Of a DNA stretch of 64,000 nt, positions 22,682 through 37,400 are shown in pieces. Both the position numbers and the translations under genes were made by a program. Each line of letters opens with the position of its first letter. Position 1 is the first letter of the stretch. The notes beneath the pieces are model-generated. The model saw only the letters and a program-made list of their open reading frames with translations. It was not told where the DNA came from and made no database searches. Source of the stretch: Membranipora membranacea (lineage: Eukaryota > Bryozoa > Gymnolaemata > Cheilostomatida > Membraniporidae); contig OU612065.1 in assembly GCA_914767715.1 (NCBI GenBank), positions 39,990,001-40,054,000 of the forward strand, written 5' to 3'.

Positions 22682-25600
22682 TCAGAGATGAGTAACTTCT
22701 GATCGATGGGCGACAGTCACAGAAGGAGACTCAGGCTCAGCGCACGCAGTCACCTCTACAGTTACAGAGGAGCAAGCCTCGCCTAGTGTGTTCAGACTAG
22801 AGTTACTAACACTTCTCGTGTCATCATTTTCTAAATCCTCCTTTCGTATAATATCCCATGAATCATACATATGCGGTACCGGAGGTAGAATGTCACGTCT
22901 CGGCTCTAATCTATGTAGCTGCCGTAAGAAGGGATCCTCGTCTATTATAATCTTGCGGGAGTTTCGGATAGCCAGGTACATCTTACGAGCACGCTTTGCG
23001 CGTCTGTATCGATGCAGCCTTACAAACCCTACCACAGGTCCGGCGAAGAGAGCAGCTACAACAGCGACCGGTAACAAACCTACTATCACAGCCGAGCCGA
23101 CAGTGGCGCCAGTTAACTTAGCAGCTGTAAATATAGTAGAGTAGGTATAGTCTTTTACAGCCTGAAGATAATTTGGCATGAGGAAAGTGGCATGAGGAAA
23201 AACCTAGAATACATCATCAGGGTAATTTAGACTAGTCAAAAATAACTACACATGCCCAACAATAACGCTTGGTGTTATGTATGTCTAATTGTCTATAGCC
23301 AGGAACTAAAAGTCAAAGTTCCAAGTTCTCTTTAAATTTACACCGATCCTGATTCGGGCATAGTATTATCATTAGTCATAAATGTTATCAAAACAAATTC
23401 AATGGAGATAAGGGCAAAGCTGTGAGAATCTTAATAAATCCCCTTCATCCATATTTTCATGTATAGCCCTATTATCTTAACCTCATGATGTCTGAAACCA
23501 AGGGGAGTATTGACGTGCCCTCCAAAGAAAAGATGAATCAACTTTTTCGAAAGATGTTGACAGCTTTGTTGACTACTGGACACCTCCACGCAGGCCAACA
23601 GGATGGTAATGTTCCACTGACAATATAATTACAAGATAGCTATCAGATTATGTGTGAGCAGTGGGATAATTGATAACGCAAAACACAATAACAAAACACA
23701 ATTACACTTACTGAATATTGAGCCTCGGACCAGTCTGCGCAGGTGCTTCTTTCTGCCATTCATGAAGTTTTGGGGGCATCCAAAGATGCTAAGCCTGCCA
23801 TAATGATGGCCGAATAGTCGACTACTCATATGCCTCTCACCACATTTGTAACAGAAATCTGTCTTACATTGTGAACAGGTCATGTGATCACATCCACTAG
23901 TCCTCTGTATGAGCAGCTGTAAAATAGTAGACACCACTACATAGATCAGACTATTTACCATAGACATCATTATACAGATATATGAGCAGATTGTGAAACG
24001 ATAGACATCCTACCAAAGCATCATGATAATCTTATGTGGTAAGTTTATTGATGCTAACAGCGGCTGACACCAGTGGAAGTATACATTAACCTCATCATAT
24101 AACCTTACAGTGACCTTCAAGGGTAACACAATCAAAATTGGAAACTAACGCAGATATCAGATCAGATGAACCAACCTAAAATTAGGTAGTGCATTGTAGG
24201 TTATTATAATTTTTAGTAGAGTTATATCTTGACATGACAACAGTCGAGGCCCCTGGTATGCACAACTGCTGCTGAACCTGCTGCTCGCTTCTTATGGTCA
24301 TGTCAATAACAGATAGTTTCGAGGTCTTCCCTAAATGTCGTCTAGCCTCTATGTCATTTTACAATTCTCTTAATACGTGCCAGATCAGCCAGATTCATGT
24401 TTCATCAGTTTATAGGCTGCACAATTATACATACACCCACTAATTCCCCATCCTCCCTCCTAGGTAGCGACCGGGTATATTATGGCTTCACAGATTTGCA
24501 GAACTTATTCACCATCAGCACCAACTGGTCTGAAGGCTACAACCCTAGCACTCAAAAAAAAGAAGCTTAGCCATAACTTTCATTGGAATTTATTCTTCAC
24601 TATTTTGCAATGCGCTAAATTCAAATCAATTTTATTCTTCCTAGCTAGATCCACAATTCAATTCCATGTAAACTTTCATCCTATGGGGCAAAAGATCAGA
24701 TATGGTTCTGTCAATGTGAACCCAACGATCGTGTCGCCAAGTCAAGGTTTATTTCTCTCTCAAGACGAATTTACCCTTCACACTTGTAATCTTTTCATAC
24801 AAGCATACTACTAGGAGCAGCTAACAATTACACAATAATACCCTACATAATATGAGGAAGTGCAGTTATGATCTATGTGCTAGTCTCTACCTTCTGTGAT
24901 AACTTTTCAATTGACATTCAAGACTAAGGCCAAAACAATATATAGTCAGTCAGCTAATTCTGCAGTAGTTATGTAATAATTTTACACTGAAAAAATCCAT
25001 AGCCCTTCTGGGTGAACATTACGTAGTGTAATTATATGGTGTAAGAAATTGTCCCCCCTGCCCATCCATGAGGTATTAACGGGATGTACTCTATATACTG
25101 CATACACCTCACAGATGAGCAGTGGTCTCCTTGACGTGCAGGTTTGTGACTCTTACCTTGCATTTTGGGCATTTCCTAGCATTTCTCTGTCCATGAGAGT
25201 TCTCTTTGGCCCATGCTCTGAGGGCTGACAATCCCTTCTGGTTTTCTCTGCACTTAATTCCTTCATGGCTCGGAGACTGGCATTCAAAACACCAGCTGAA
25301 TTTGCACTCTACACAGATGACTGTATGTCCATATTTATTTTTAGGTTTCTCTTCTAGCTCAGTGATATAAGAGCAGCGTGGACATGTTTTCTTGTTAGGC
25401 TCCATATTAGCATGAGCTAAAAACCGCCGGTATTTTTCCAATATATCTTGATTTTCATGGAAATGGAATAAGATCTCATCCTTGGACACTGATCCTGAAC
25501 AATCGGCAGCTGGGCAGACAAAGTGGACTTTGGCCTCCTTGATCCCAACAGTAAGATATTCCACCATACAGTCGAGACAAACTAACTTCTGACAGCAAAA

Positions 25601-26155
25601 CCTACTGTTAGCCTCACATTCAGTGAAGCAGATCTCACAGTCGCCTTTCTTCTCCGGACCTTTGTCGTAAGATGGCGGTGACTGTACGTCTACAGACTCA
25701 TCCTCATCGTCAAAGTCGAGATCTAACCACCGATCGTCTCCCATCTCCCCAGCTGTCTGCATCAGCATCTCTCTTATCCTCGCTATACTAATCAGCTCGT
25801 CCGCGATATCGATATCTATCTCAGGTCGTCGGGAGACAGAACTAAGAGTGATTGTCTCCCCTGAGCCCCCTATCTCGGTGACATCATCACCTAATTTGGA
25901 AGTAGAGGCCTTTTCATCGTTGGGTCTGAGAGAAGACAACTTGGCTTCTGATTTTTGAGCAGCTTTTATATCATCTTTGAAGGTAAAGTATTCTTTCTCT
26001 ATGACTGTATTTGAGGAAGTGCCGCCGAGAGACGGAGCCGAGCGGGACGGGGATAATGATACATTAAAATCTGAATGGTCTGTCGGCAGGACGGCGGGTA
26101 GAGATGCTCTCCGTGTTAAATGTCTGATAACAGAATCAGGACTTCCCACCGCCAT
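22682..26155 (-). CDS. RNF217: RING-IBR-RING (RBR) E3 ubiquitin ligase, RNF217-like
   Basis: Three exons: 26155-25157, 23916-23712, 23124-22682, giving 548 residues (human RNF217 is about 542 from memory). An acidic, Ser-rich N-terminal 170 residues is followed by RING1 (CEICF...CCQKLVCLDCMVEYL), IBR (CPRCSYITEL...CVECKFSWCFEC...HEGIKC), and RING2 (CPKCKLLIQRTSGCDHMTC...FCYKCGERH). The Cys of TSGC aligns with the catalytic Cys of RBR ligases that takes ubiquitin from E2. Then come SIFGC and HLRRLVRGSIF, diagnostic of RNF217, and a 25-30-residue hydrophobic segment near residue 410-440 that should anchor it in a membrane. The basic and acidic C-terminal tail is longer than in vertebrates. Exon 3 is joined at the acceptor ATTTACAG|CTGC because only this site keeps phase and matches the family. 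An AG just before ACCATGG suggests a 5' UTR intron. Confidence 0.93.
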
Positions 26156-29100
26156 GGTCTACAATACAACGAGTCAGAAAAATGAGTCTAAGACTACGAT
26201 ACAAATATGGAGTGTCAACCAGCAGCTCTGCCCTATTTATATCTGATTGTTTGATGGACAAAATATCATGTAGGACGTTGATATAACAACATTGGGGTAA
26301 ATAATTTGCTGCTGCTGCCGGTGTTTGCCAGCTGCACACTGACAGAATATTTTGGTAAAGCTTTGAGATGGATAGAAAATTGCAACTGTTTCTTTCTTCT
26401 TTCATTCAAATACATGTTTTGTGTCATATGACCCATTGGGCAGAGTGACAAGGCTATTTCAGCGAATCTTCACATAATACAAATCTACGAATCAGTCCAC
26501 ACTCAGATTTCAAGGTTGATTTTCCTGATTGATGTGTCAAATAAAATGTTGTTAATTTACTTTTTCTGCAGAAACATAGGAAGAAAACCATATTATGATT
26601 GTACAATATGCGGTGGTTTTAGTGGATTAGTTTATCGAAAAAGCATACAATATAATCAGAAATCCTGAAGAAGCAAAACATGAAATTATAAACATTTACG
26701 ACCAGTAAGTGAGCGCATGCATTTTTTCAGCACAAAAAAATCAATACTAAACTTAGACTCAGATATCACTGCGAGATGATTTACTTGGTAAAAGAGCCAG
26801 GCGATGAATTCGGTTGAAGGTTTTGTTGGGATAGCAATGACTCTGTTGAAATACCAGCCTAATTTGATGGTCATAATTTGTGTTTTGTTCAGAAGTGAAT
26901 ATAGTATCATCAGTCAACTCTCGATGGACACACCTGAGTAAGTCTAGATAGTATGCCATTCATCGATTCTATATCATTATGATGGCAACGATGAGAGGGG
27001 GGGGGGGGGTAACTTACGCATCAGGTGTATGTTGCAGGCAGATACAACAAATTCAGCTGTACTATTTCTGCTTGCACCTCTCACAATTGAATTCTAAAAG
27101 TAGAGATATATATATGACACAACTACAGCAGAGCAAACAGCTTGGTGACATTTAGTTCTATTTTGCTTGCAGGATGAATATAGATTTTATTTCCCTGATT
27201 TATTTCTGATAAAGATTTGGTTTGACATGTAAGATGTTTATTGACAAACTGTATCAGCCAAACCAGTGACAGGACACAGAAATGAAAATAAATAGACAGT
27301 CAGACGAAGACAAATTTAATGAACCTCTCCAATGTCAATCTATAAACATATGATATGATATGATATGATATGAATACTTATAATGTGAATAATTATTATT
27401 TTGTCATGTTATAAAGGCACACCTCACCTACTTCTCCATTGTACCACTTGTGATATCTGAAACATGATAACGAATTACGTCAATTATCAGATTATAGTGA
27501 CTCAGTATCAGGGGGTAACTATTATATTACTAAGAAGCAGGAACATTACAACATGACTAGCTAAAACCCAAAGGCTTTTTATTGAGTCACACAGGGAAAG
27601 CTGGAAGTCCAAACAAAACAACTTTTCAGGAGCTTGTAAACTTAAAAGCAGGTGAAGCAGTGATAGCCTCCCTAGGATTCATTTATGAGCCCAGCAAGCT
27701 TGTCAGGAGATATGACCTCACACATTCTAGTCCTACATGTATTGTTACATCCTGTTCACTAATCAGTGATTCAGCAGGGATATTACCTACAGGGAGAAAA
27801 CCTACAGGGAGAGAACCTAGAGCCTGAAGAGTATCTACAGGTTCTTCCTAATCCCCATCTAGTTAGCCTGATACTAATAATTGCTCAAAATACGGTTGTT
27901 TGGGCCCAAATGATCAGCTGCAAACATCAAGATTGAAACTTCATTTTTCATGACGTCTTGAATAATGGTGTGTTGAGAAAAGGTAAAATTAGACATGTCA
28001 AATCAAATTATTGGAAATGATTAGTCCATGACATGGAAATTTGATGGTGTCATAAAACAACCTGCATTGGGTGAGGAATCATATCTCTTATTATTTGTAA
28101 CTAAATATCAAACCATCCAGCCCAACCATAAACATACACAAGGATTCATTCGTTTGCGTCAACCGAGCATTAGGCTTAAATTTGACTTCCTCTAACTTCA
28201 AAGGTGCAGCATTCCTGCACCAACAAATTTTGATGAAAGTTACGATGACAAGGCAACTGGTGTAGTGGATTGCTGTAGTTAACCGTACTGCCATGGCTTC
28301 TACTTGATTAAAAGGCTGCATCATCATTAAAAAAATACTAGACTTACTTGTTTGTTTTTCAGGTTTGGAGCCGCGTATTTATTTCCAGGGATGACCTCGG
28401 TGCTCAATAATATAAAAAGCTGATTGTGTTTATCATTAAAGAAGTCTGCTTTAAGCTTTTCCTACCATTCCTGTACTACCCAACGTATGTGGCTTTATTC
28501 ACAAACACTCGAGAACCACACATAGGACTGCAGGCTATCCGCCCCCACCCTGACAGCCGACCCAAGGTAACCTCAATCCACTGTTTTGATTGCAGCTACA
28601 GCTCATCCCTATACCTACATATTTTGGAAACAAACCACAACACAGAATGGCCGACTACTTGATGCAGAGTTTGCCCCTATCAACGATCTCGACAAACTGG
28701 TAATGGTCAACGTATACATGCACGCTAGTATCTCCAGTTGCCTATGTGTCACATGACCACTAGGGCACCTTACCGTTAGACTCAAATTGCAGTTGTTCTG
28801 GCTGGCTCAACCTTTTATCATTCGCAACATGACAATTGATTTTTCAGACTAATCGTTTGGCCACACTGCTAGGGCCAAGGTGTAACAGGTCCATGCTAGG
28901 ACTTTCGACTGAGTAGCCTATCTTGTATCTATAGCAAATAAAATCTATAGGCTGTAATAGTAGCTCAGCCAACAAAAATGCACTTAGACTTACCTAGCTA
29001 GTAGTACATAGTCAGAGAGAGGCAGGCATTTCTTCTCCTTTCGTCACCAGACACCACTGACTTTCTATCTATATATATATATCTATAGTATAGTCCAGAA

Positions 29101-31453
29101 AGAAGCAGATTACTTTCTCCCCTCTCACCACCAACCAATGCTCCTGAGTTTGATCAGAGAGAATTCTCCCTGGTTTGATACTAGGCTGACTGCTGAGTGG
29201 ATATAAAAATATCACATATAGTTAGCAATAGTAGAGTTGAATTAATAGTTGTACCTAGGTCCAAATTTAGTCTGACTGTCAGTGAGTTGGTAAGTAGTAA
29301 TGAAATGTTTGTTTGTGTTGTTGACTGGACAGCAGACAGAATTGAAGATCCAACTTGAACAATATTTCTAGTAAAACTACAAGTTGAGGTTCATCAGAAC
29401 AAGACTATGATCTTTGGAATGTGTTTAAGGGTCAATAACTGAGTCAGCATGACTGGTAACTTCACAATCCCAGTAATATAAATGTGTGTGACTTTCCCAA
29501 ATCCAAAAATAAAACTTCACAAAACTGTTAGCCAAAATTCTAACATGACAACTTTGGGCTCTTTGTACAGCACCCTTAAGAGTTATTTAGAAGATCACCA
29601 ACTAGATTTTTGGAGAAGGAGGTAAAAAACTGAAGCTCTAAGTAAGGGGAAGATAACTCACCATCATTAGTTATAACATCATAAATGATGGTGGAACCAG
29701 GGGGTTTGGAACCAGGGAGGGTGGGATCCCAATCTCCCTGGTGGAACCAGGTAAGGTGTGCAAAGGAGTGAGTGAATACAGGGATGGTTAGAACAAGTTT
29801 GTTTTCCCTGTGGTAGCGGAGGGATACTACAAGAGTCGGGTGTCATGCCACCGCGGTTTGATTCCCGACTTTTGCAATAAGGAGGATGGGATATGCCTCC
29901 CACCAGCCTCCCTGGTGAACCTGAAGCAATAAGATCACTTAGTTCAAGCAATCTTAGGCAACACAACAAATTTCATCTGTGAGAGCTCCCTGGTCTTTTC
30001 TTTAAATTTAAGCAACAGCATATACAGCAAAATATAAGCATGAGCTCCGCCTCTAGTTTGTTGGGTTGCTCACTGAATGAATACAGCGACTAAGAACCCC
30101 ATTTCGAGTATAGTGGTCGTTGACTTTTTCCTTTAGTTATCATCTCTTTGCAAGAGTATTATGGAAAATTTTGTATCAGGAATAATGTCAATGTTGAAAT
30201 TACGCAATCTCAACCTACTACGGTTCAGACATTATAACTTGTGTCATATTGCCCTTCCCCTTCCTTGAGAGCATACTCCTGAATTTTATTTCTTGCAACA
30301 AAGGCATATTCTTTAACAGATAAGTCTGTTCTGGTTTTGGCCTATTATTTGCTGATTCATGCGTTGGTCAAAGTGGTACCTTATTTATTATGGGTCAATA
30401 CTTCAGGACACTGGTAACCATTCACACAAGATAAAAATGACTTACACATAAAGTTTACAAAAATCCACAATAAGAAGACAAGGAATGACAAGAAAACTGA
30501 TAAAGCCCTTCTATGATCATGTTCAAAAAATAGTGATGAAACATGTTAGAATAGATATGAAAACATGAAAGCATTACGCACCAACCCAGTGGAAGTAAGT
30601 AACTGCCTTAGCCATGAGGTTTCGTATGTCAAATTTTTCGTTTGTACCAGCATCGGAGTTGTCCCCCGCTACAAAGTTGAGGGGGAGCAACTCCAATGAT
30701 TGCAGGAAGAATTAAACTCAATTCAGAAGATTAGAATAATATGTCAAATTGAAGCTTGCTCTATATATAACAGATAGATAAAAGGACATAAGCTCAAGTA
30801 AGTAATAGAGTGTAATTGTAAGTGTGTTTTTGATATGATTTTCCAATTTGAAATCATAATCAATGATAAATTCATCTACTGGCATATTTCATCTCGGCGG
30901 TTAAACTGACAAATCTCACATTTCATTAACTTTGAAACTTTTAATTACCTAAACAGCCTGGGAGCCACATAGAATGTCAGGCCCAACAATGATTCTGTGC
31001 TTGTTATTTCTCACTGCATTTGTTAAATCATTCAAGATTCCAAGTATTCAAAATAAGTCGTCTTTTCGAAAGCCTGAATGCTTCGAATACGCCAAATACT
31101 GAACCATGCAGACTGAGGTAGGTAAACAGCATAGAGCCGAGACATAAAAAAAGATAATAAATTTAAAAATCCTGTGGCGCAGAGCTTATGAGTTGATTAA
31201 CTATGAGGTGCCGCGTCACCCCTAGCCTTATTTAATTTGGGAACCTAGGTTAGAAGCAGTGTGTTGCCGCTTTCGTATCAAATGCAGTGAAAATGCCATT
31301 AAGTGTTTGAGATTCAAAATGCATCACACTAATATAATTTTGACCGGGAGTAGTGTGACGATCTCAGGTGCATACATAGCTTCTTTTAATACAGTTCACA
31401 CCCACCGCAAATTTTGCTAACCTAGCCTAATATTGTTTGAACTACCAGTTTCC
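26156..31453. other. 5.3-kb intergenic region with simple repeats and a SINE-like piece
   Basis: No convincing gene. A 13-base G run lies at 26997-27009 and a (TGATA)n run at 27350-27372; a TA-rich run is near 29075-29090. A frame at 27582-27827 and a splice-flanked frame at 28367-28421 (ending in a stop) could be exons but have no partners. A tRNA-like segment lies at 29811-29866 (separate entry). Confidence 0.4.
29690..29935 (+). mobile_element. tRNA-derived SINE-like sequence
   Basis: An A-box-like TGGTAGCGGAGGG at 29811-29823 is followed at 29855-29865 by a B-box GGTTTGATTCC, spacing typical of a pol III promoter. Flanks carry repeated GGAACCAGG and TCCCTGGTG motifs in both orientations. 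It does not fold as a clear functional tRNA. A SINE head is the simplest reading. Confidence 0.45.
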
Positions 31454-34400
31454 TCAGCTCTCAAGCAGGGCTTGTCTGGCGCCGCTCCGCCTTCTATTCA
31501 GATTCAGAGGAACCAGCCAAAGCATAGGATGTGCTGAAAAAGAAAGCTTATAATCACATTTCATGTACAAAAAGCTTACAAAACCCTTTTAAAGAACACA
31601 ACAAATTTCAACAATGCTTCCATGTTCGAAAAGTCATGAAAATTTCTCTCTGATCGTTTCTGGTTCAGATTTGAGATTGAGACTGTTGGCCGACATTGAA
31701 CATAAAGATGTATAAGACATGCAACCAATTTGCCAACAAGTCTATGACGGTAGTTGACAAAAATAACCACAAATATAAGGGATTAATTATTACAGTCCTT
31801 GATTACATTATTATAAAGCCAAAGAAATAGTGAGAAACTGAATAACGAGGGATACTTACTGCGTCCGAACACTTCGTAACATATATCTTTGAAGGGCATG
31901 ACTGTTATCTGTCGCTCTCCCTTATGCTTCTCTTCTGCTTCACTGTGACTGCGTACTGCATTAAACTGTTCATATCACAATCAGAAACTAACTTAATTAA
32001 ATAAGGTTTGGAAACATAGCATCCATAAGAAAATACAGAATTGTTTGGTCTGTTACAGTATGTGTGATAACCTAGATCAAGTTTAATCCAATTGCCTGCA
32101 TTCCAGTTGCTTCCTTCAACTAGTCACTAGCCACTAGTGAATTGTGAGCGACTCTGAATGCAGGAAGATGGACCAGATATGGTCTAGTGATAACCATACC
32201 TATTCCAGTAACATGTGATAACCATAATATAATATAAGTATATAATATATTTAAGATTTCGATTGCAACAATGAATTCCTCCCTTGCACTAAGTGCGAGT
32301 TCTTTTTTTCTCAGTACAGAACAAAAGCGGTATTTGCCTGTTCACATTTCTGTTCCCAATGTAACTCCATCTATATTTTTGCGACATTTACAGTAGTCTA
32401 AGTGCTCAGATGGTTGGTGTTATTTTGTGACAATAAATTGTCAAACACTTTCTTTCATGAAAGCGACTGATATTGTACAGCTACAAACTCACACTTACAG
32501 TCTACGAGTACTCAAGACTAGTGGACTATAATCTCTGATTTAGTATACGAGTAATTAATCGATCGATCTCTGATGTAAAATTTACAGTAGACCAGTAGGA
32601 CAGAATATTGTCATACATACATACGGGTTGTGTTGTGTGTCAGAGCACTCTGATAGCATAGTGTGATGACTTACCTGATCCATAGCGACAGCTACAGAGA
32701 AGACACTGAATAGCACAGACATAGAGATTAACACTGATGTATGTAACCTACAGAATATAAAGACAAGGAGTTACCGAACTATCAATCAATGATCATAAAC
32801 TTAACTTTAGAACGAGGACCAGTAGCTGGTGTACCAGTGGGCCGCGTGACAAAGCTACACGAGCCCTTTATCAGAACCTGTAAGGAGATAACTATTTTGG
32901 AATATTATAACTTGTGGTGTTTTGCCAATGGCCAACTATAATTTACGCTGATCTTGTAGCACTGATCTAGTCTAAGGGTAAACTATGGCACATGCGGTTT
33001 GTCTATGCTCACAGCTATCAACTACGCCACACAAGGTCGTTAGTGAGCTGCGACTACCACCACATGTACCAAAGTCGGAGTCCTTAGACTCACCAAGGAG
33101 TATAAGTTATACTCCTCAGACCAATGCTGATCTCATCCATTGAGAGTTTTCATAAATTTACTCTATATCGTTGATGTAACAGTATAATAATAGTCTATAT
33201 TTGGCTCCCTGCTTAGCTCATAGCTATAAATGTCACACGGTGGTGATAGGACGGTGGTTTTTTATAAAAATGATTAATGAGCGTCTTCGAGTTGGAAGCT
33301 AGACATAGAGTAGCATAAATCTTGGATGGCAATTAATTTCATCTTGGCAAGCAGACAGAGAAATCAATATAAGAATCAATGTGATGTGATTATTCTCAGC
33401 TTTTTAGCCATCATCTCCGCATCACATAATTGTTTACAAAAGTTTATAGAAATGCAGCAGCAGTACGTACCGAAGCTACTAGGTCAACTAGGAGAATCAT
33501 AAATATGACAAAGGTTGACAGCAGTTGAAGATGTATAAAGTGAATGCCAGCAATCTAAGCAACAAATTTGCATTAGCATTGGGCCCGCATTGGGCAGAAA
33601 ATAAGATGCATGTGACGCAAAATAAATTATGGCGTATGAAAAGTGACTGTGCAAAAAAAAGCATTCTCTCAGTAATACGCAAGTAAAGATATATTTTTCT
33701 GTGGTCACATTCCAGTTTAAATATACTTGGACAGGATGCAGCTTTCAGATACTCAAACTGCTGTAACTGACTCGACTTACCATTTAGTCTGCATTGTAAT
33801 AGCGCTGAGATTAGGAGCATGCAGCCACCAGTAAGTAGCGACCATCATCAGCGTGTAAAAAGATGTAAGCACTGGAACCACAAAACAAAAGCAAGTTAGC
33901 CTCCTTGTATCAATGACATACAAACCTTATATCAGTTTTTTGTAATTATTGAAGGTAGCACGCCTACATAGTATTCATTCCAAAAGTCACTATAAGGTGG
34001 CTGATGTTTAGATGCAACCATTTTACAAAGGATCACATCAAGCTTTGACAACAGTCAAACAAGTCATCTCTGATTTCGAAAGTTATCATCAATCTATTAA
34101 CGTAGATGGTGCACCTTGGGGTATTTCGACAGCTGTGTTTTGGGCTGTTGAGCAATGCATTGAAAGAAACAGACATCATACCCAATAGAAAATCACTACA
34201 ATATAGCAGCTATGCACAGTCTATGCAGCAGCAATTGTTTGGGATGCATCCGAAACTCTCAATGAAAAGTTGGCTTTAAAACCCCCATATTCCAACATGA
34301 GTCGAACTATGATATAAAAAATGTAGAGCACCATCTCTGTGAATATTGTAATAATATGTCGGATGGGAATGGTATGTAAAGTAAGTACAATATTATGTAT

Positions 34401-37400
34401 GATGATTAAATAAATATATACTATGTACCACAAAACAACACAGAATGTGATATTTTATTGGATTGGGCTGATACATTCAATATGTAAAGTCACTGGTTTA
34501 GATAGCCTAAATTTGATTCTATGTGGTTCAACTGAATACAGTAGAGCCAAACTTGGGATGGGAGGGGGGCCCTTATCCTATAGTTAACATTACAGTTTTC
34601 ACATATATATATATATATAGGCCTTTCCTATATCTTATACTGTTAACTCACCAACATAAAACAGGAACATGAGAAGGTACTTTTGGTTCTGCTCCCCGAT
34701 ACAATTATTTATCCTACAAACACAGTAAGTAGACCCATATTGACAGCTCATAATAATGTCTGGAAACTTCTCTCTAAAGTCACCAGCCAGTTTAGCCAAC
34801 TTAGTCACAATAATGTTTTGTTTAGTAAAGTGTCTGATCAGTATTTTGTGGTATTTCATAATCAAACACCCATTGCCTCCATGTTCACAAACACCACATT
34901 CCTCCACTCCCCCTTCAAGCCCTAAAACTATGTTACATAATGAGAGTAGAGCAGTTATGTAACCCCAAACTGTTATTTACCACGGACAGTGATGATCCAT
35001 CTTGCGTATACACCTGCCGCATATCCTACAATGATGAGCTCTGGGTGGTCTAACTGCCTCACACTTACTGCATATCGTCCATGCGTTCGAACCCTCCTAT
35101 AAATAAAACAACCGCAGCATCGTAAAATTCACAGATATAGGTGATAGCTTGCTTAAAATACAAGGCAACTTCAGGGTACCATTTTTATGGTGTTATATAG
35201 TTCATCAATGACAGGAATTTATCGAATACATTTGAAACTTTGAGGTAAGTTAAACTCATAAGTGTGTGTATGTACCTGCAACACTCTATAATTAGAGTCA
35301 GTCAAATACAGAGCATCAACAAGCAGTACTGAAACTAGTGAAGTTAATTATAATCTTTAGGCGTTGATTTCATCTTTTATAATTACATATATGCGTATAA
35401 ATTTCAGTTTTACTAGACTAGTAACAAGAGGGTTATGTAGGACAGCAGTTTAGAGATGAAGACATAACCTAGATACACAATGGCCATTCAGTGTAAAGCA
35501 TAGAGCTTCAAGTGTTCAATGAATTTTTGTATGACTAACAAGCTTCGCTGCGATCAATGTATATTTGGATATCAGGCAGAGAAGTTTCACAACAAACTGT
35601 AGCCTTTAATGGTTTAACGTTGCCATTATTGTGTAAATATTGACACATAGAGAACAATTTGTGCCCATCCTAGATTATTTCTCACGACTTCTCAGAGTCA
35701 GTCTGTGACCTTTTATCAATGAATAACTAACTTAGCTTTAATTTGAAACATCGAGCAAATAATCAAAGAAGCTAATAGCACATTATTCACAAATAAGCAA
35801 GTCTTCATTTAGGCCTACCATACTGTCAACACTTTATTAATATACCGTTAAAAAGCATTTGAATACTCTATCAAGTAAGTGAATGTGAAATCCAATCCAG
35901 GATTGCTCCTTCATCCAACTCATCTATACATCAACGCTGTGAAGTTCTCTTACCTGCTGTTTATATTTGTCGGTCTGTATTAGAGAGAAGTCCGGGTGAT
36001 TATTATGTAGAGTAGATACCATACCCGGGTCACAGGTCATGGCTCTCACATGTGATAACGCCATCAGTCCTAATATGATGTTAAAGAAGACAATATTCAT
36101 CACGCCCCAGACACTGCAACAGATTAAAGTATATATATAAATTTTATACATATGAAAACGATCCAACCAATCAAAGTATCAATGAGCAAACAAATTTTAA
36201 AGATAGTTTATTCCTGACTCAAATTGATCTCATTTAAAGGCCTACTGTGATTTTTGTTGACCTTATTGTTTTGTTGATTGTCCCTGAGCCAAGAAAGCCG
36301 ACAAAAAAGACATAAACAAGAAAAGACACGAAAAAAAAAAGCATTAGAATGTTCATTGCATTTCGAAATCATGAGAAAATTTTGGCTTTGCTATTTGAAA
36401 TAATGTGAGACAGCAGACTACGTCTTCAAACTTCCCTCTGTATGCAGATTTAGATCACTAGATTATTAAAATGTCACCCTGATGAGCTAAACTATGAAAA
36501 TGTTTTCCGATAAATTGATTGATGAGCTGAGCAGAGAATTCTGCAGCACAACTCGATCTTGAATCCAAGGACTCATTGTGACCTGACATAACCTGATTAC
36601 TGCGTACTCTGTTCTCACTCTGGTAACTTTCACATGGGAGAACTATGAGGTGAGGTATCGGAGACTGATTTTATGTACGAACGTCCAGTAGTTGGTCACA
36701 GTCAGTAAACTAACCATTCTTATTGAAGCCCAGAGGTCAATATTGCGAGAACCCCAATCAAGCTGTGGCAAAATTGGCAAATTGTTTCCTCTTGAAATTT
36801 TGTAAGAGTGAGCCCTGCTGTTGGGTTCACCTACTGCATCCGAAAGTTTATTCAAGTGTCTCACCAATGCGGCATCTGCCAATCCAAACGATTTTATTCT
36901 TGGATTAGGGATGGCACTGACTCAAGTTACTTTTTCTCTCCATTGATTACCCAAGTCTAATCTTAACTAAAGTTCTACTACATGGTGAGCACATTTTTTG
37001 TCTGCCTTATATCAACCAGTTTCCAAAAAATGGCTCCTAGTAGAGTAGGCCTAATACATTACTTTACTATGATGATAATTAATAATTACTTCCTTAGCCT
37101 AGCCCTAGGATATGATACAACTATATTGGACGACATCAGCAAGGACCTAGATAAAGCTAGCACCAAATTCATCCAACTGGCAGGTGTTGACTTTTCTAAA
37201 GCCTTCGACAGACTACAACCAAACCTACTAGTCAACAAAATGAGGGGACATTGCTTCAACGAGAATATAACAACACTAGTTGCTGACTTCCTATCTGATC
37301 GCTTCCAGTCTGTTTGATTCAGCTCAAACCACTCATCTTCAATTACTTTATGAATTTTTACAACAAAAATTTTATGTACAACTGAGTTACACCAAGAGCT

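Noticed and set aside
23125-23179. N-terminal extension of the last RNF217-like exon (MPNYLQAVKDYT...)
   Set aside because: The ATTTACAG acceptor at 23124 is the one that keeps phase with the RING2 exon and aligns with the family; the extension is intron read-through.
27582-27827. Small protein-coding gene, 81 codons
   Set aside because: No splice partners, promoter or family similarity that I can see.
32820-32879. Extra exon of the DHHC gene encoding [13 protein letters not shown]
   Set aside because: Out of phase with the preceding exon; skipping it joins both neighbours in phase and completes TM4. Kept only as a possible cassette.
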